This document shows, in pieces, positions 1 to 6,349 of a stretch of 12,851 nt of DNA; within the stretch, counting starts at the first letter, position 1; each line of letters starts with the position of its first letter. Both the position numbers and the translations under genes were made by a program. The notes under the pieces are model-generated. The model had not been told where the DNA came from. It was given only the letters and a program-made list of their open reading frames with translations, and did not search any database. This DNA comes from Nitrososphaerales archaeon. Its GTDB lineage: Archaea; Thermoproteota; Nitrososphaeria; Nitrososphaerales; Gagatemarchaeaceae. The DNA lies in the NCBI GenBank assembly GCA_030039515.1, contig JASHVT010000066.1, forward strand, positions 1 to 12,851. Reading direction: 5' to 3'.

Positions 1-235
1 TCAGCGCGTCGGTGGAGAGGTTCCCAATCCCGATCGCAATGGACGGCGGGGTCACGGGCGACGTCGAGTTGTTCAGGAACGTGACTGTCTCGTTCACCTC
101 CGCGTACCCGTACATGTTGAGAGAGTAAACGCTCGTCACGTTCACCACGGGCGAGGATGAGGCCCTGACCATCGGACCCGGTATCGCCGAAAGGGCCAGA
201 AGAAACAGGATTCCAAGAATGACCAGACGTTTCAT
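1..235 (-). CDS. Secreted protein of unknown family, N-terminal fragment
   Basis: The reading frame starts at ATG 235-233 and runs off the left edge after 78 complete codons, so only the N-terminus is present. It opens with MKR, then a hydrophobic stretch at residues 4-18 and a likely signal peptidase site after Val-Arg-Ala (residues 23-25), the pattern of a Sec signal peptide. The mature part is rich in Ser, Thr, Asn and Val. It holds five Asn-X-Ser/Thr sequons (Asn32, 48, 55, 56, 72), which suggests N-glycosylation outside the membrane. I do not recognise the family; a cell-surface or membrane-anchored beta-rich protein would fit, but this is a guess. The gene diverges from gcvPA with a 56-bp gap. 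There is no Shine-Dalgarno site before the ATG, and a TATA-like element lies about 30 bp upstream, so a leaderless transcript is likely. Confidence 0.72.
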   Translation of the reverse strand, partial: MKRLVILGILFLLALSAIPGPMVRASSSPVVNVTSVYSLNMYGYAEVNETVTFLNNSTSPVTPPSIAIGIGNLSTDAL

Positions 236-260
236 CGAACGTTGCGACGCCGCTACGTTC

Positions 261-270
261 TTATTTTAAG
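261..270. promoter_or_regulatory. TATA-like box, possibly shared by two divergent genes
   Basis: The only A/T-rich block in the 56-bp divergent gap reads TTATTTTAAG on the plus strand and CTTAAAATAA on the minus strand. Its centre is about 26 bp from the gcvPA ATG (292) and about 30 bp from the ATG of the secreted protein (235). Both distances suit archaeal TATA boxes of leaderless genes. Neither start has a Shine-Dalgarno site. On the minus-strand reading the upstream flank is purine-rich (CGAAAAAC), resembling a BRE, so that direction has the better match. Confidence 0.5.
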
Positions 271-291
271 CGTTTTTCGGGCCAAAAACGA

Positions 292-1683
292 ATGAAGGAC
301 CATCGCGCGTCTCACCCTCTACTCCCTAACCTGGATGAAGAGCTCGTCCGGGTGATGCTGGAGAAGATAGGCGCCGAGAAGGTGGACGACCTCTTCTCTG
401 ACATACCGCCGAAGCTCAGGCTCGGGAGGAAGCTGAGAATCCCGGAACAGTCTCCGGAGTACACTGTGAGGCGCGAGCTCCTTGCGACCCTGTCTTCGAA
501 CAAGACCCCCCCGAGCTCGGTATGCTTTCTCGGAGGAGGGGTGTGGCCGCACTACATCCCTGCGGCAGTTGACTCGATCGCATCACGCCAGGAGTTCTAT
601 ACGAGCTATACCCCTTATCAGCCCGAAGTCAGCCAGGGGATGCTCCAGGCCCTGTTCGAATACCAGAGCCTGATGTGCGACCTGCTGGGGATGGAGGCAT
701 GTAACAGCTCGCTCTACGACTGGGCCTCCGCGGCTGGAGAGGCGGTGAGGATGGCCGGGAGGGTCACAGGGAGGAAGAAGGCGCTCGTGGGGGGCAACGT
801 AGGGCCGGGCCGGAGGGCAGTCATAGAGACGTACACAGAGCCGATGGGCATGGAGGTCGAGAGCGTCAGCTTCGACGCGTCGAGCGGGCGCATCAGCCTT
901 GAAGACCTGAGACGCAAGCTGAACGATGACGTCGCCTGCATGTACCTCGAGAATCCGAACTACTTCGGGGTGATAGAGGAGTCGGGAGCCGAACTCGCAG
1001 CTGAGGCGCACAAGTCGAGAGCCCTTCTCGTCGCCGGGGTGGACCCAATCTCGCTCTCGCTCGTCAAGGAGCCAGGGGCATATGGCGCAGACGTCGTGGT
1101 GGGAGAAGGCCAGCCGCTCGGGATCCCGATGAACTATGGGGGGCCTCACTTGGGCATATTCGCGGTGAAGGACCTCAAGCTGGCAAGGAGCATGCCGGGA
1201 CGGCTGATCGGGATGACCTCTCCGATCTCCGACCCTGGCCGGAGCGCTTTCACCATGGTGCTGCAGTCCAGAGAACAGCATATCAGGCGGGAGAACGCAA
1301 TGTCCAACGTCTGCACCAACCAGTCGCTGATGGCCCTGACCGCGGCAGCATATCTTTCGACGCTTGGCAGGGAGGGATTCAAGAAGCTGGGCGAGTCGGT
1401 GATAGCGAACTCTCACTTCGCGGCCAGGAGGCTTTCGAGGGTGAAGGGCGCGCGCTCCCCGCACTTCCAAGGTTCGTTCTTCAAGGAGTTCGTGGTGTCC
1501 TACCGGGATGCAAAGGCGCGCTCGGTGTTCAGGAGGATGTCCGCCCGGGGGGTTCTGGCGGGGTACCCGTTAGAGAGAGCGTTCGGGCTGGGTCCAGAAG
1601 CGGGGCTCTTCTGCGTGACGGAGGTACACACGAGGGACGACATAGAAAGGCTCGCAGTCGCGTTGGAGGGAGCCTTGGCGTGA
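292..1683 (+). CDS. gcvPA: Glycine dehydrogenase (decarboxylating) subunit 1
   Basis: This is the N-terminal half (463 aa) of the split P-protein of the glycine cleavage system. The P-protein decarboxylates glycine and hands the aminomethyl group to lipoyl-GcvH in the cytoplasm. Subunit 1 has the type-I aminotransferase fold but lacks the PLP lysine, which sits in subunit 2. Family motifs are clear: YTPYQPE at 106-112, NYGGPHLG at 281-288, and REQHIRRE followed by SNVCTNQ at 327-344. The length matches the usual 440-460 aa. The ATG at 292 lies about 26 bp after a TATA-like element and has no Shine-Dalgarno site, which supports a leaderless start. The TGA overlaps the start of gcvPB by 4 nt, fitting a heterodimer made in equal amounts. 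gcvT and gcvH are not in the window. Confidence 0.96.
   Translation: MKDHRASHPLLPNLDEELVRVMLEKIGAEKVDDLFSDIPPKLRLGRKLRIPEQSPEYTVRRELLATLSSNKTPPSSVCFLGGGVWPHYIPAAVDSIASRQEFYTSYTPYQPEVSQGMLQALFEYQSLMCDLLGMEACNSSLYDWASAAGEAVRMAGRVTGRKKALVGGNVGPGRRAVIETYTEPMGMEVESVSFDASSGRISLEDLRRKLNDDVACMYLENPNYFGVIEESGAELAAEAHKSRALLVAGVDPISLSLVKEPGAYGADVVVGEGQPLGIPMNYGGPHLGIFAVKDLKLARSMPGRLIGMTSPISDPGRSAFTMVLQSREQHIRRENAMSNVCTNQSLMALTAAAYLSTLGREGFKKLGESVIANSHFAARRLSRVKGARSPHFQGSFFKEFVVSYRDAKARSVFRRMSARGVLAGYPLERAFGLGPEAGLFCVTEVHTRDDIERLAVALEGALA
1665..1670 (+). promoter_or_regulatory. Ribosome binding site of gcvPB
   Basis: GGAGGG lies inside the end of gcvPA, 9 nt before the GTG start of gcvPB. It supports the GTG at 1680 as the start and translation coupled to gcvPA. 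Confidence 0.6.
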
Positions 1684-3155
1684 AGGAGTTCAGACAGGCG
1701 CGCTGGGACGAACCGCTGCTAAAGGAGCTGAGCAGGCCAGGAAGGGTCGGGACGCTGGTCCCGATAGAACCGCTGGCCCACAAGAACCTGAAGGACCCTT
1801 CGTTGCTCGTGCCTGCATCGATGAGAAGGGAACGCCTGGAGCTGCCAGAGCTCTCGGAGCTGCAGGTCCTGAGACATTTCAACAGGCTCTCCCAGATGAA
1901 CTTCTCCGTAGAACTCGGGATGTACCCGCTCGGAAGCTGCACGATGAAGTACAACCCGAAGGTCTCTGAGGCGATCGCGGGCTCAGACTCGATGAGGCAG
2001 GCGCACCCCCTGCAGCCCGACGAGACGGTCCAGGGCCTTCTCTCGGTGTTCTACCAGCTGGAAAGATACCTCAGCGAGGTTACAGGGATGGAGAGGTTCT
2101 CGCTCTCTACGGCCGCGGGCGCGCAGGGAGAATTCGCAGGCGTGCTGATCGTCAGAAAGTTCCTGCACGATGCGGGCCGTCCTGACAGGGATGAGATACT
2201 TGTCCCGGACTCCGCCCATGGGACCAACCCGGCGAGTGCCGCCATGGCCGGCTTTAGGGTCGTCAAAGTGCCCTCTGACTCCACCGGTCAGGTCCGAGCC
2301 AGCTCGGTCGAGAGCCTCGTCTCAGAGAGGACCGCAGGGATGATGTTCACTGTGCCGAATACGCTCGGGCTCTTCGAGAGCGAGGTCGAAGAGGTATGCG
2401 ATGCAGTCCACAAGGCGGGGGGCCTGATGTACTACGACGGAGCGAACATGAACGCCATGCTCGGGCACGCGCGGCCCGGCGACATGGGCTTCGACATCGT
2501 CCACCTGAACCTCCACAAGACCTTCGCGACGCCCCACGGAGGGGGCGGGCCGGGGGCGGGTCCTGTGGGCGTGAAGAGAAGCCTCGTCGACTACCTCCCC
2601 GTGCCCGTAGTGTCGAGGAAGGGCGAACGATATGTCTTGGACTATGGGTTGAAGCACTCGATAGGCAGACTGAAGGGGTTCGTCGGCAACTCCGCGGTCC
2701 TGCTCAGGGCGTACGCGTACATCCGACTCCTTGGAGGTTCCGGGCTGACCGACGTCTCTTCTCTCGCGGTTCTTGCAGCCAATTATCTCTGGAAGTCCCT
2801 GGACCCTGAAGCCTTCCCCGTATCGCACGGTCAGGGCCTGCGAAGGAAGCATGAGGCCGTCGTGTCGGCCAAGAGCGAGCTCTCAGGCTCCGCGATGACG
2901 ATAGCGAAGGCGATGCTCGACCGAGGGATGCACTCTCCTACCGTCTACTTCCCGCTGATAGTAAAGGAGGCGCTCATGATCGAGCCCACGGAGTCAGAGC
3001 CGCTCGAGATGCTCGACGAGTACGCCGCCGGGCTGAACGAGGCCTACAAGGCCCTGAAGGAAGGGAGCCTTGGAGAAGTCCCCAAGAACACGACAGTCGG
3101 CAGAGTCGACGAAGTCAAAGCGTCGCACCCTCTGACGTTGAAGGTCCACTGGTGA
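1680..3155 (+). CDS. gcvPB: Glycine dehydrogenase (decarboxylating) subunit 2
   Basis: This is the C-terminal, PLP-carrying half (491 aa) of the split glycine cleavage P-protein. The PLP lysine is Lys280 in NLHKTF, followed by the glycine-rich loop HGGGGPGAGP (286-295). The cofactor-ring aspartate is probably Asp253 in YYDGANMNA. Other family signatures are YPLGSCTMKYNPK (82-94) and DSAHGTNPASA (177-187). The length is in the normal range for archaeal GcvPB. The start is GTG at 1680-1682, overlapping the gcvPA stop as GTGA, with GGAGGG 9 nt upstream. It acts as a heterodimer with GcvPA in glycine breakdown, or in reverse in one-carbon metabolism. No truncation or missing catalytic residue is seen. 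Confidence 0.96.
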   Translation: MKEFRQARWDEPLLKELSRPGRVGTLVPIEPLAHKNLKDPSLLVPASMRRERLELPELSELQVLRHFNRLSQMNFSVELGMYPLGSCTMKYNPKVSEAIAGSDSMRQAHPLQPDETVQGLLSVFYQLERYLSEVTGMERFSLSTAAGAQGEFAGVLIVRKFLHDAGRPDRDEILVPDSAHGTNPASAAMAGFRVVKVPSDSTGQVRASSVESLVSERTAGMMFTVPNTLGLFESEVEEVCDAVHKAGGLMYYDGANMNAMLGHARPGDMGFDIVHLNLHKTFATPHGGGGPGAGPVGVKRSLVDYLPVPVVSRKGERYVLDYGLKHSIGRLKGFVGNSAVLLRAYAYIRLLGGSGLTDVSSLAVLAANYLWKSLDPEAFPVSHGQGLRRKHEAVVSAKSELSGSAMTIAKAMLDRGMHSPTVYFPLIVKEALMIEPTESEPLEMLDEYAAGLNEAYKALKEGSLGEVPKNTTVGRVDEVKASHPLTLKVHW

Positions 3156-3170
3156 CCAGAATCTCAAAGG

Positions 3171-3178
3171 TCATATAG
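3171..3178 (+). promoter_or_regulatory. Weak TATA-like box before the MIP18-like gene
   Basis: TCATATAG lies in the 30-bp gap after gcvPB. Its centre is about 29 bp before a GTG at 3204 and only about 12 bp before the TTG at 3186. If real, it would favour the GTG as a leaderless start. The match is weak, and readthrough from gcvPB is also possible. Confidence 0.3.
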
Positions 3179-3185
3179 CCAGCGG

Positions 3186-3509
3186 TTGCGTTGGCTCGAA
3201 GCTGTGGACAGCGATCTCACCAATCGGGTCACGGAGAAGGTCAGCGAGATAGTCGACGAGGAGACCGCTAGGAAGCTAGGCGAGCTGAATGTCGTGACCG
3301 ACGTCGCCGAGATGGCGATGGGCTCGGTGAGGATAAGGTTCCGGCCGCTCTCCCCTTACAGTCCGCTCGCCGTTGACACAGGGAAGAGGATCAGAGAGGC
3401 AGCTCTGTCGGTCGAGGGAGTGAAGGCCGTGAGGGTGGAGTGCAGCGGCCACATGATGGACAACCTCGTCAACAGGCTGGTAAACGGGGACGCGCTGAGA
3501 CCCAGATAG
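3186..3509 (+). CDS. MIP18/DUF59-family (iron-sulfur assembly-like) protein
   Basis: This small protein of 107 aa resembles the MIP18/DUF59 fold. A helix with a V-D-E pattern comes first (residues 12-30), then LGELNVVTDV, a strand with RIRFRPLSP, and VEGVKAVRVE near the end. Members of this family help in iron-sulfur cluster delivery or phenylacetate degradation (SufT, PaaD, Cia2). Family members usually carry TSPxCP; here the stretch is SPYSP (56-60) with Ser59 in the cysteine position. The only cysteine is Cys86. The start shown is TTG 3186; GTG 3204 (giving 101 aa) is a good alternative, since a weak TATA-like box sits about 29 bp before it. The gene follows gcvPB by 30 bp on the same strand. 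Its link with glycine cleavage, if any, is unknown. Confidence 0.65.
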   Translation: MRWLEAVDSDLTNRVTEKVSEIVDEETARKLGELNVVTDVAEMAMGSVRIRFRPLSPYSPLAVDTGKRIREAALSVEGVKAVRVECSGHMMDNLVNRLVNGDALRPR

Positions 3510-3575
3510 AAGCGGGCGGGGACGCGCGGGTAAACTAAATTCTATGGTTAGTCAAACATCTTCAGCACTTGCCTT

Positions 3576-3583
3576 GTTTATGT
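3576..3583 (+). promoter_or_regulatory. TATA-like box before the FtsZ-like gene
   Basis: GTTTATGT lies in the 104-bp gap between the MIP18-like gene and the FtsZ-like gene. Its centre is about 34 bp before the TTG start, so transcription would begin a few bases upstream of the TTG. The rest of the gap holds a 5-bp inverted repeat (3534-3538 and 3548-3552) and no RNA gene that I can see. Confidence 0.4.
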
Positions 3584-3613
3584 CGTCGCATCTCCTACCG
3601 CTGACCCGCAGAA

Positions 3614-4642
3614 TTGGAAGCCAAGAGACCTACTCGCGTCACGGCGATCGGGGTAGGGAGCGCAGGTTGCAGGATAGCATCCCTGCTAAGCAGGCGGCCG
3701 CTGTCGATTGACAGGTTCGCATATGTCTCGTGCGACGTGGCCGACCTGGAAGGCGCAAGCCCGGACCAGTCTGTCCTGATAGACTCGCCTGTCGATCAGA
3801 AGCTGACTCCCTCCATGGTGAGGGGCCTCGCGATGCGGCAGCGTGCAAGCCTGGAGGACATATCGGGTGACTCGAAGGTCGTCTTCATAGTGGCGGGGCT
3901 CGGCGGGGCGACCGGCAGCGGACTCGCACCCTACATAGCCTCCATCTGTCAGGCAAAGGGGGCGACGACCGTCGGAGTCGTCGTGATGCCCTTCGAATTC
4001 GAGAAGAAGCTGACGTTCTACGCGGGCGTCTCACTGAGAAGGCTCCGTAGCGAGACCCGAGGGGTCGTGGTGATAGACAACGACGCCCTCCTGCACGCGT
4101 CGCCGGAGGACGCCACGCTGCTCGACCTGTATCAGTCTGGCAACGCGGAGGCGGTCAGGTCGCTGGGGGCCCTTCTTTCTTCTCCATCCGAAGATGGGGT
4201 ACCCGTCGGCCTCAACAAGCTGCTGGCAACGGTGGCGCAGGAGGGGTACGCGATCCTGGGCGTGTCCAGTAGCAGCGCTCCGGACAAGGCGGAGGAGGGC
4301 CTGGCAGGGGCCGTGCTCTCGATAAGCAAGCTGGCCGAGACGAAGTCAGCCACTCACGCGGTGGTGATCCTCAGCGGGGACCAGTCTCTCTCGGCGCAGG
4401 AGGTGGGCCTGGTGGTCGACCGTCTGGGCTCGATGATGAGCAACCAGGACGTAGACGTCGAGTATTGCGTCAGCGGCGCAGTCTCGCCCCAGCTGCAGGT
4501 CTCGGTTCTTGCCTCCGGTTTCACCTCGACCAAGTACGACGACTACGATCCTCTTGAGAAGGTCCTGCGCGGAAGGGTCATCGACGATGAGATGGACGCA
4601 TCGCTCGCGGAAGGCCTCGAGTCCCTCCCGGCGTGCGACTAG
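3614..4642 (+). CDS. Divergent FtsZ/tubulin-family protein with degenerate T7 loop
   Basis: This 342-aa protein keeps the GTP-binding half of the FtsZ/CetZ family: the T1 loop IGVGSAG (12-18), the tubulin-signature T4 loop GLGGATGSG (95-103), VVVMPFEFE (122-130), and Asn155-Asp156 in the place of the guanine-contacting FtsZ residues. The T7 loop, which in FtsZ is NxDxxD and completes GTP hydrolysis on the neighbouring subunit, reads NKLLAT (201-206), so both aspartates are lost. T1 is also less glycine-rich than FtsZ. The tail is acidic, with no FtsZ-like C-terminal peptide. The start must be TTG 3614: the in-frame TGA at 3602 closes everything upstream and there is no other start nearby. Thaumarchaea generally divide with Cdv/ESCRT-III proteins, so an FtsZ relative here may bind GTP without treadmilling. 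Function unknown. Its TAG abuts the metG stop on the other strand. Confidence 0.85.
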   Translation: MEAKRPTRVTAIGVGSAGCRIASLLSRRPLSIDRFAYVSCDVADLEGASPDQSVLIDSPVDQKLTPSMVRGLAMRQRASLEDISGDSKVVFIVAGLGGATGSGLAPYIASICQAKGATTVGVVVMPFEFEKKLTFYAGVSLRRLRSETRGVVVIDNDALLHASPEDATLLDLYQSGNAEAVRSLGALLSSPSEDGVPVGLNKLLATVAQEGYAILGVSSSSAPDKAEEGLAGAVLSISKLAETKSATHAVVILSGDQSLSAQEVGLVVDRLGSMMSNQDVDVEYCVSGAVSPQLQVSVLASGFTSTKYDDYDPLEKVLRGRVIDDEMDASLAEGLESLPACD

Positions 4643-6322
4643 TCAGCCAAGGTTGACGTTTACCTTGGCCAGGTCGTCTGCTTCGACCCTCTTGAACAAC
4701 GGTTTCGGCTCTGTCACCCTCTGGCCCGGCTCCACCCTCAGCGTCGAGGCTCCGTCCCAGCCTTTCTCCTCCAGGGGGCCGTCGAACCCGAGCTGATGCC
4801 AGAGCGCCTGGGAGCTGAAGGGCAGGAAAGGACTCAGCATCGTGGCTAACCCCGCGGCGAGGTTGCAGGAATAGAATATCGAAGTCGGCTCCTCTGTCGT
4901 GTTCTCCCAGGGTGCCTTGTGCTGGAAGTATTGGTTGCACCTCCCGGAGAAGTCGAGCACGCGCTTGATCGCCCTGTCGAAGTGGCCGGACTCGATGAGC
5001 TGCCCCGTCTCTGCGACTGCCAAGCCGAGCTCGCTCTTCATCGCTTCCTCCTGGGTCCCGACCACGCCCGGTTCCGGGACGACGCCCGAGTGCCTGCTTG
5101 ATACGAAGCTCAGGGCCCTGTACGCGAAGTTCCCGATGCTGGCGACAAGCTCGTTGTTGATCTTCTCGCCGAACTCCTTCAGGTCGAAGTTGGCGTCGGC
5201 CTGGCTGAACGGGACGATCCTGGCGAGATAGAACCTGAGATAGTCGGGAGGGAAGACCTCGAGGAAGTCCCTCACCGTGATCATCCAGCGCCTGCTTCTC
5301 GAGATCTTTCTGCCGTTCAAGAGCAGGTGCCCCCTGGTAGGGATGTAGTCAGGGAGCTTGTACCTTCCATCGCCCAGCCTCATTCCAGGCAGGAAGAGAT
5401 AGTGATGGTAGACGATGTCCTTGCCTATGAAGTGGTAGATGGCAGAGCCGTTCCAGAACTCCACGCCCGCGTCCCCTCGCTTCCCTGCCGCCTTCAGGGC
5501 CGCAGTGATGTAGCACAGGTGGTTGTCGAACCAGCCATAGAGGACCTTCCCCTCGGCCTCCTTGAGCGGGATAGGGACGCCCCAGGGGATGTCTCGGGTG
5601 ATGTCCCAGTCCTGTAGCCCGTCTCTTATCCAGTTGAGGACGTAGTTCTTCGCGTCTGCCTGGAGGCCTTCGTTGCCGTTCAGCCACTCTTCGAGCCTCT
5701 TCGAGAACGTCGACAGCCTGAAGAAATAGTGGCTGCTCGTCTTCATGACAGGAGGCCTGCCGCAGATGGAGCAGCGCGGGTCGAGGATCTGGCCCGGCTG
5801 GAGCGTCCTCCCGCAGTTCTCGCAGCCGTCCGAGTACTGGTCCTCGGCGCTGCAGTAGGGGCACTTCCCTCTCACGTACCTGTCGGGGAGAAATTTCTTG
5901 TCGTACTCACAGTAGAACTGACCGATCTCAGACTCCGAGATGTGGCCGTTCTCCCTGAGCCTGGTGAAGAACGACTGGACCATCTCGACGTTCTCTGCGG
6001 AGCTCGTCCTGTCGAAGATGTCGTAGACGATCCCGAGCCTCTCGAGGTCTTCCTTGAACCGCGTGTTCCAGCGCCCCACATAGTCCCTGGGGTCTTTCCC
6101 CTCCTTCTCCGCGGCGATCAGTATGGGTGTGCCGAAGTCGTCGGAGGCGCAGACCTGGGTGGCCCTCGCTCCCTTGAGCTTGAGGTAGCGGTACAGGATG
6201 TCCGGGGGGAGGTGGGTGCTCGCTATGTGGCCAAGGTGCAAGTCGTCGTAGGCGTAGGGAAGGGCAGCCGTTATGATGTAGCTTCTTTCGTTGAGTCCGT
6301 CCACCTGGTGCTCGAAGGGCAT
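4643..6322 (-). CDS. metG: Methionyl-tRNA synthetase
   Basis: This 559-aa class-Ia synthetase charges tRNA-Met with methionine, both for initiation and elongation. HIGH motif: HLGH (29-32) after LPYAYDD. ATP-site aspartates: SDDFGTP (60-66). The KMSKS loop is the variant KISRSR (339-344). The zinc-knuckle insert has three CxxC pairs (C154/C157, C167/C170, C184/C187). The anticodon-binding helical domain is marked by NNELVASIGN (389-398) and HKAPW (468-472). It ends without the C-terminal EMAP/Arc1p-like tRNA-binding domain, as in many archaeal enzymes. The ATG at 6322 lies 27 bp after the ahcY stop on the same strand. A TTAATA at 6336-6331 sits about 30 bp before an in-frame GTG (6304), so a shorter leaderless start is possible; the HIGH region is intact either way. 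It ends directly against the FtsZ-like gene. Confidence 0.96.
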   Translation of the reverse strand: MPFEHQVDGLNERSYIITAALPYAYDDLHLGHIASTHLPPDILYRYLKLKGARATQVCASDDFGTPILIAAEKEGKDPRDYVGRWNTRFKEDLERLGIVYDIFDRTSSAENVEMVQSFFTRLRENGHISESEIGQFYCEYDKKFLPDRYVRGKCPYCSAEDQYSDGCENCGRTLQPGQILDPRCSICGRPPVMKTSSHYFFRLSTFSKRLEEWLNGNEGLQADAKNYVLNWIRDGLQDWDITRDIPWGVPIPLKEAEGKVLYGWFDNHLCYITAALKAAGKRGDAGVEFWNGSAIYHFIGKDIVYHHYLFLPGMRLGDGRYKLPDYIPTRGHLLLNGRKISRSRRWMITVRDFLEVFPPDYLRFYLARIVPFSQADANFDLKEFGEKINNELVASIGNFAYRALSFVSSRHSGVVPEPGVVGTQEEAMKSELGLAVAETGQLIESGHFDRAIKRVLDFSGRCNQYFQHKAPWENTTEEPTSIFYSCNLAAGLATMLSPFLPFSSQALWHQLGFDGPLEEKGWDGASTLRVEPGQRVTEPKPLFKRVEADDLAKVNVNLG

Positions 6323-6349
6323 CTTTCCCGTATTAACTGTTGCTGAGGC

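Noticed and set aside
583..1470. Long open frame (295 codons) on the minus strand inside gcvPA
   Set aside because: Its product is Arg/His/Pro-rich with no recognisable motif, while the plus strand encodes a clear GcvPA. Such frames are expected opposite G+C-rich genes.
3534..3552. Inverted repeat ACTAA-9 nt-TTAGT upstream of the FtsZ-like gene, a possible operator
   Set aside because: Arms of 5 bp are too short to stand out from chance, and no regulator is nearby. Conservation in relatives would be needed to revive it.
3510..3613. Possible small RNA or tRNA in the gap before the FtsZ-like gene
   Set aside because: No T-arm or acceptor pairing and no convincing fold is seen; the short GCGGGT/ACCCGC pairing 75 nt apart is weak.
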